A stretch of DNA of 64,000 nucleotides from JAEUMD01 sp044222395. Lineage in GTDB: Bacteria; Pseudomonadota; Alphaproteobacteria; Rhizobiales; Hyphomicrobiaceae. Position numbers and translations under genes: made by a program. Within the stretch, counting starts at the first letter, position 1. Each line of letters opens with the position of its first letter. The notes beneath the pieces are model-generated. The model was not told the origin of the DNA. It saw nothing but the letters and a program-made list of their open reading frames with translations, and did not search any database. The DNA is taken from contig JBGANK010000013.1 in NCBI GenBank assembly GCA_044222395.1, positions 1-64,000 of the forward strand. The letters are read 5' to 3'. This document shows, piece after piece, positions 60,224-64,000 of this stretch.

Positions 60224-60252
60224 ACTGTATCGGACCAGCGTCGCGGTGTCAA
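60224..60252 (-). promoter_or_regulatory. Sigma-70 type promoter of the GTA cluster
   Basis: On the minus strand: TTGACA (60247-60252), a 17-base spacer, then TACAGT (60224-60229). The -35 is perfect and the -10 matches four of six. It lies in an AT-rich island (60172-60380) about 80 bases before the first cluster gene. Nothing here matches a CtrA box, so the regulator of this cluster is not evident. Confidence 0.7.
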
Positions 60253-60380
60253 CAGTATTATTCTGCGGTTGGGTAGTTTTTATTCGACGTCTCGCCGTTT
60301 TTATTTATTGAATACTTTACCTGAGAACCGAACATCATCGCATATCCTTGAAGCGAGGGGATAACACCACCGCCAATTCG

Positions 60381-60845
60381 TCACTCATCGCCGAAATCGC
60401 CGATGATGAACCGATGGTATGCCGTATTCGCTGCCTTCTTTTCGCTGACGGCCCAGTCCCTTATCGAAATCCCGGCCTGATGCACCGTCTCGGGCGTTCC
60501 TGATACCAGGGGATGCCACCACGCCAGATCCCGACCTTCGGCCAGCCGGCGATAGGCGCAGCTTCGCGGCAGCCAAGCCAACTGGCGCACGCGCGGCAGG
60601 TCGATGCGCAGGCAATCGGGCATCCTGTCGTGCCGGTTTGCGTAGTCCGTGCAACGACATGCGCCGATATTCAAAAGCGAGCAGGCAAGTCGTGTCAGGT
60701 GCACTTCGCCGTCGTCCTCGTCCTCCAACTTGATGAGACAGCATCGGGCGCAGCCGTCACAGAGACTTTCCCACTCATCGGGGCTCATCTCATCAAGCCG
60801 CTTTTTCCGCCAGAATTGTGCGTCCGGTTCACTGTTGTTGTTCAA
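60381..60845 (-). CDS. YcgN-family cysteine-cluster protein (UPF0260)
   Basis: A 154-residue protein with the family's cysteine set: LCDGCARCCLIKLEDEDDG, LACSLLNIGACRCTDYANR, MPDCLRIDLP and LPRSCAYRRL. These cysteines probably bind zinc or an iron-sulfur cluster; function unknown. Other conserved parts are EWESLCDGC and WHPLVSG. It lies between the particle promoter and the PBP gene. Confidence 0.93.
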   Translation of the reverse strand: MNNNSEPDAQFWRKKRLDEMSPDEWESLCDGCARCCLIKLEDEDDGEVHLTRLACSLLNIGACRCTDYANRHDRMPDCLRIDLPRVRQLAWLPRSCAYRRLAEGRDLAWWHPLVSGTPETVHQAGISIRDWAVSEKKAANTAYHRFIIGDFGDE

Positions 60846-61010
60846 GTTGTCCTCTCGCGATCGTTCGCGCCTGCGGTATAAATAACCACATTCGTCGCCT
60901 CATTTGAGTCGCAAGTGCCAAGCTTGCAGCCGGGCGGCCGGATCAGCGCTGCCGCGCGGAAGCTGTGACTGCGCCGGTTTGAGGCGGGTTGCGGGCTTTG
61001 TCGAAGCGCC

Positions 61011-63275
61011 ATGCGGAGCACGGGCTCGGGACCTCAGAGCAGGATTGTCGAGGACAGCGGATTGAGCGACTGGTTCTTCAAGGAAGGCGGACGCGATCGT
61101 CTCATCGACTGGATGGGCATCGATTCCCGGATCGATTCCTCGCTGGCGACGGCGCGCGCCTGGATCAGCGACACGTGGAACTCGGCGTCGAGCTTCTTTG
61201 CGCGGTTCAAGCTCACCGGCTGGCGCCGCCTCATCAACGAGGCCGCCAGTGAAGCGCTTACGCTTGGCGCCGGCGGCCTTGCGGTACTCTACGCGCTTGC
61301 CCTACCCGCTTTGCTGGAGTTCGACGAATCTCGTTTCCTGACGGGGCAATATTCGGTCAAGATGCTGGACCGGCACGGCAACGAGATCGGCAAGCGTGGC
61401 ATCCTGCACAGCGACGCCGTTCCTCTCGAGGAAATTCCCGACTACCTGATCAAGGCGACGATGGCGACCGAGGATCGCCGCTTCTTCGAGCACTTCGGCG
61501 TCGACTTTCTCGGCACGGCGCGCGCACTCGTAGAAAACCTGAGAGCCAACGATGTCGTGCAGGGCGGCTCAACCTTGACGCAGCAGCTCGCCAAGAACCT
61601 GTTCCTCTCCTCGGAGCGATCGATCCAGCGCAAGGCCAAGGAGGCCTTCCTCGCCTTCCTGCTGGAAAGCCGGCTGTCCAAGAGAGAGATCCTCAAGCTC
61701 TATCTCGACCGCGCCTACATGGGCGGCGGCGCGTTCGGCGTCGAAGCCGCATCGCAATTCTATTTCGGCAAGTCGGTGCGCAACATCAATCTCGCCGAGG
61801 CGGCCATGCTCGCCGGCCTCTACAAGGCACCGACGAAATACGCGCCGCACGTCAACATGCCGGCGGCACGCGCGCGCACCAACGAGGTGCTCTCCAATCT
61901 GGTCGAAGCAGGCTTCTACACGTCGGGCCAAGTTCATGCCGCTCGACTGAGCCCGGCCCGCGTTGTCGAGAACCGCGCCACCAACAGCCCCGACTGGTTC
62001 CTCGATTGGGCGTTCGAGGAGGTGCAGCGGCTGGCCGAAGGCAAGGGCCAGTATGTCCTGACGGCCAAGACGACCATCGATTTGGGTCTGCAACGCGCGG
62101 CCGATGAAGCTCTCATCTCAGGCATCAAGTCGACCGGCAGGTCGGTCAACGCGCGATCCGGCGCTCTCGTTTCCATGGAAGTCGATGGCGCGGTACGGGC
62201 GATCGTCGGCGGGCTCGACTACGGTGAGAGCCAGTTCAACCGCGCAACGGCAGCGCGGCGCCAGCCCGGGTCTTCCTTCAAGCCGTACGTTTATGCGGTG
62301 GCACTCGAGAACGGATACACGCCGCGCACGACCGTTCACGACAGCTCGCGGAGCTGTGGAAACTGGGCGCCCAAGAACTACACCGGCGGCGGTGGCTCGG
62401 GACGGTCATTGCCGCTGACCGAGGCGCTCGCGAGATCGCTCAACACGGTTGCCGTCGATCTCTCGCTGAAGCTCGGCCGTGAGAAGGTGCTGGAAATGGT
62501 CAGCCGCCTTGGTGTGTCGGGCATCAAGAAGAGCTGCTCGATGGCACTCGGCGACGGCGGCGTCACCGTGGTGGAGCACACCGGCGGCTATGCGACGTTC
62601 GCGAACGGCGGCAAGCTTTCCAAACCCTTCGCAATCACCGAGCTCATCAATTCGCAGGGCGAAGTCGTTTATTCGCGCGAACGCGACGAGCCAAAGCCAC
62701 CGCAGGTGCTGGAGCCGAAGGTCGCCGAGAACCTCAATCAAATGCTGCACGCCGTCGTCATGGAAGGCACCGGCACGAAGGCGCAGCTGGAATTCACCAA
62801 CGTCGCCGGCAAGACCGGCACCAGCTCCAGCTATCGCGACGCATGGTTCCTTGGTTTCACCGGCCAATTGGTGACGGGTGTGTGGGTCGGAAACGACGAC
62901 TACCGCCCGACCAAGGACGTCACCGGCGGCAGCTTGCCGGCGCAGATCTGGCACGCCTTCATGTCGGTAGCGCATTCCGATATGATCATTCCGACAATTC
63001 CTGGGCTCGGTGTTCATCCTCGTCAGGTCGAGGAGCAGGAGCGACTGGCCGAACTCAAACGCGCCGATCCGGCGATGGCTTCCCGCCCCGCTTCTTCCAC
63101 CAATGACAGGCGCATGACGGCTGGCACGAGGGATGCCTTGAAGCGCGTGTCGCAGGCGATGCGCAAGGCGGCTGGCAACGAAAGCGGCGCCCCCAATTCG
63201 GAGCCTGTGAAGAAGTCAGAAGCAGATCCCATGCGCAAGGCTGCAGGAGTTCCTGCTGGCAGCGCAGCGCGGTGA
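61011..63275 (+). CDS. Class A penicillin-binding protein (PBP1 type)
   Basis: Bifunctional peptidoglycan synthase. One membrane helix (LGAGGLAVLYALALPALLEF) is followed by the GT51 glycosyltransferase with TEDRRFFEHFGVD and GGSTLTQQLAKNLFL, then the transpeptidase with Ser in PGSSFKP, SLN and KTGTSS. The C-terminus is a low-complexity tail. The 754-residue length is typical. The first 75 residues before the helix are unusually long and polar, and the start codon is not certain. Confidence 0.95.
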   Translation: MRSTGSGPQSRIVEDSGLSDWFFKEGGRDRLIDWMGIDSRIDSSLATARAWISDTWNSASSFFARFKLTGWRRLINEAASEALTLGAGGLAVLYALALPALLEFDESRFLTGQYSVKMLDRHGNEIGKRGILHSDAVPLEEIPDYLIKATMATEDRRFFEHFGVDFLGTARALVENLRANDVVQGGSTLTQQLAKNLFLSSERSIQRKAKEAFLAFLLESRLSKREILKLYLDRAYMGGGAFGVEAASQFYFGKSVRNINLAEAAMLAGLYKAPTKYAPHVNMPAARARTNEVLSNLVEAGFYTSGQVHAARLSPARVVENRATNSPDWFLDWAFEEVQRLAEGKGQYVLTAKTTIDLGLQRAADEALISGIKSTGRSVNARSGALVSMEVDGAVRAIVGGLDYGESQFNRATAARRQPGSSFKPYVYAVALENGYTPRTTVHDSSRSCGNWAPKNYTGGGGSGRSLPLTEALARSLNTVAVDLSLKLGREKVLEMVSRLGVSGIKKSCSMALGDGGVTVVEHTGGYATFANGGKLSKPFAITELINSQGEVVYSRERDEPKPPQVLEPKVAENLNQMLHAVVMEGTGTKAQLEFTNVAGKTGTSSSYRDAWFLGFTGQLVTGVWVGNDDYRPTKDVTGGSLPAQIWHAFMSVAHSDMIIPTIPGLGVHPRQVEEQERLAELKRADPAMASRPASSTNDRRMTAGTRDALKRVSQAMRKAAGNESGAPNSEPVKKSEADPMRKAAGVPAGSAAR

Positions 63276-63318
63276 ACTCAAACACGAACGAGCGATACGG
63301 AAGTCACCAGAGCCCGGC

Positions 63319-63948
63319 ATGCAATACCAGATCTACAGGTTCAAGCAGGTCGTGCGCCGCGCAATCCGCAAGTTGTCGGACTGGGCGCTGTTCATCGGCA
63401 TCGTGTTGATCGGCGGCATCGGCTCCCACTGGTACATGGTGCAGGCCGGATCGATGTTCTCCGTCACGCGTGTCGGTCCGTGGGAGTCGTGGACGAATGC
63501 GGCCCGGCGTGACAGCGATCCTTATACGCGCGCGCACTTTGCCCGGCTTGGAATGCTGCCTCTCAGCGCCGATATATCGCGTACCTACGTTGCACGGCAG
63601 GACAGCGATGGCCGCAACCTGCATTCCTCTTGCGAATATGCCGTTGAAGGCACGGATTTCGCCGCACGCTGGTGGAGCATCACGGTATTCGATTCCGACG
63701 GAGCGCTGATACCCAATCCGTCGGGACGATATTCCTTCACGCGCGATACCGTTGCCATCACGCCTGATCGCCGCTTCGTCATCTCGCTTGCGCGCGACGC
63801 GCGTCCGGGCAGCTGGCTGCCAACCGGCGGCGCAGGCGGGATCGCCGTCATGCTCGTGCTGCAGAACGGCAACGTCTCGGTCGCAGAGCGCAGGCGACAG
63901 CGCGACGATGAGGAGTTGCCGAAGATTGCCAGGGTCAAATGCCGATGA
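63319..63948 (+). CDS. DUF1214 domain protein with N-terminal membrane anchor
   Basis: A 209-residue protein. One helix (WALFIGIVLIGGIGSHWYMV) anchors it; the exported part has the DUF1214 pattern HSSCEYAVEGTDFAARWWSITVFDSDGALIPNPSGRYSF and PGSWLPTGGAGGIAVMLVLQNG. In alphaproteobacteria DUF1214 genes commonly lie beside DUF1254 genes, as probably here. Function unknown. Confidence 0.88.
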   Translation: MQYQIYRFKQVVRRAIRKLSDWALFIGIVLIGGIGSHWYMVQAGSMFSVTRVGPWESWTNAARRDSDPYTRAHFARLGMLPLSADISRTYVARQDSDGRNLHSSCEYAVEGTDFAARWWSITVFDSDGALIPNPSGRYSFTRDTVAITPDRRFVISLARDARPGSWLPTGGAGGIAVMLVLQNGNVSVAERRRQRDDEELPKIARVKCR

Positions 63949-64000
63949 AGCTGCGACTGCCCTCACAAGTCCCTGACCTGCGCAAGTTGTCTGCGGACTT
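63945..64000 (+). CDS. Start of the next gene (partial), probably DUF1254-type
   Basis: An ATG at 63945 overlaps the DUF1214 stop (ATGA) and reads MKLRLPSQVPDLRKLSAD to the window end. Another in-frame ATG lies at 63939. The overlap implies co-translation. The family is inferred only from the common DUF1214-DUF1254 pairing. Confidence 0.5.
   Translation, partial: MKLRLPSQVPDLRKLSAD

Noticed and set aside
42068..60252. A recently integrated prophage
   Set aside because: No integrase, excisionase, repressor, replication genes or flanking att-like repeats; gene order matches GTAs rather than an active phage.

Overview
The window is GC-rich chromosomal DNA from an alphaproteobacterium, most likely order Hyphomicrobiales (Rhizobiales). 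The evidence is the tig-clpP-clpX-lon cluster beside a tRNA-Leu, the ccmI-ccmE-ccmF-ccmH (cycHJKL) order, a perfect CtrA-type box (TTAA-N7-TTAAC), and a complete gene transfer agent (GTA) type structural cluster. The genus cannot be called from sequence alone.

Layout. 0.1-7.3 kb: proteostasis block on the minus strand (tRNA-Leu, trigger factor, ClpP, ClpX, Lon) with a near-consensus heat-shock promoter before lon. 7.6-16.7 kb: a 50-residue membrane protein, an outer-membrane barrel with a calcium-loop-like insert, a sulfur-metabolism run (cysteine synthase, mercaptopyruvate sulfurtransferase, single-domain rhodanese), pirin, a di-haem DUF1111 oxidoreductase, a PAP2 phosphatase, a ThiS/MoaD-like beta-grasp protein and a small DUF6455-like Cys-rich protein. 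16.8-22.6 kb: SelO pseudokinase AMPylase, aminopeptidase N and a degenerate histidine kinase. 22.6-25.5 kb: Spy-like periplasmic protein, anti-sigma-like membrane protein, ECF sigma factor and a six-EF-hand periplasmic protein. 25.6-34.0 kb: glnE, a histidine kinase/response regulator pair and a DegP protease, with a divergent trypsin-like protease carrying a peptidoglycan-binding domain. 34.0-42.0 kb: cytochrome c maturation genes, a glycine-zipper lipoprotein and a second two-component system with an upstream PepSY-like gene.

42.0-60.3 kb is an 18-kb GTA-type cluster on the minus strand, in the RcGTA order: small and large terminase, portal, prohead protease, capsid, connector, adaptor, an extra 65-residue gene, tail terminator, major tail protein, gp10, chaperone, short tape measure, gp12, gp13, NlpC/P60 peptidase and the giant gp15. 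It ends in a peptidase-muramidase-holin fusion. A good sigma-70 promoter precedes it, and most genes overlap by 1-4 bases, so it looks like one transcription unit. 60.4-64.0 kb returns to housekeeping genes (YcgN-like, class A PBP, DUF1214 and the start of the next gene).

The most unusual system is at 54.8-58.2 kb. The GTA portal protein carries a long C-terminal extension that looks like a polymorphic toxin: a KFNP..HDELGRF pre-toxin-like motif, a linker and a small basic tip. A probable immunity gene follows 11 bases later. Downstream is a second, broken tip, a second immunity paralogue, and two duplicated relics of the portal C-terminus. One relic matches the intact portal at 85 of 89 bases. 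This is the architecture of tip/immunity replacement by homologous recombination with displaced orphan modules, as in Rhs and CdiA loci, but built into a DNA-transfer particle's portal.
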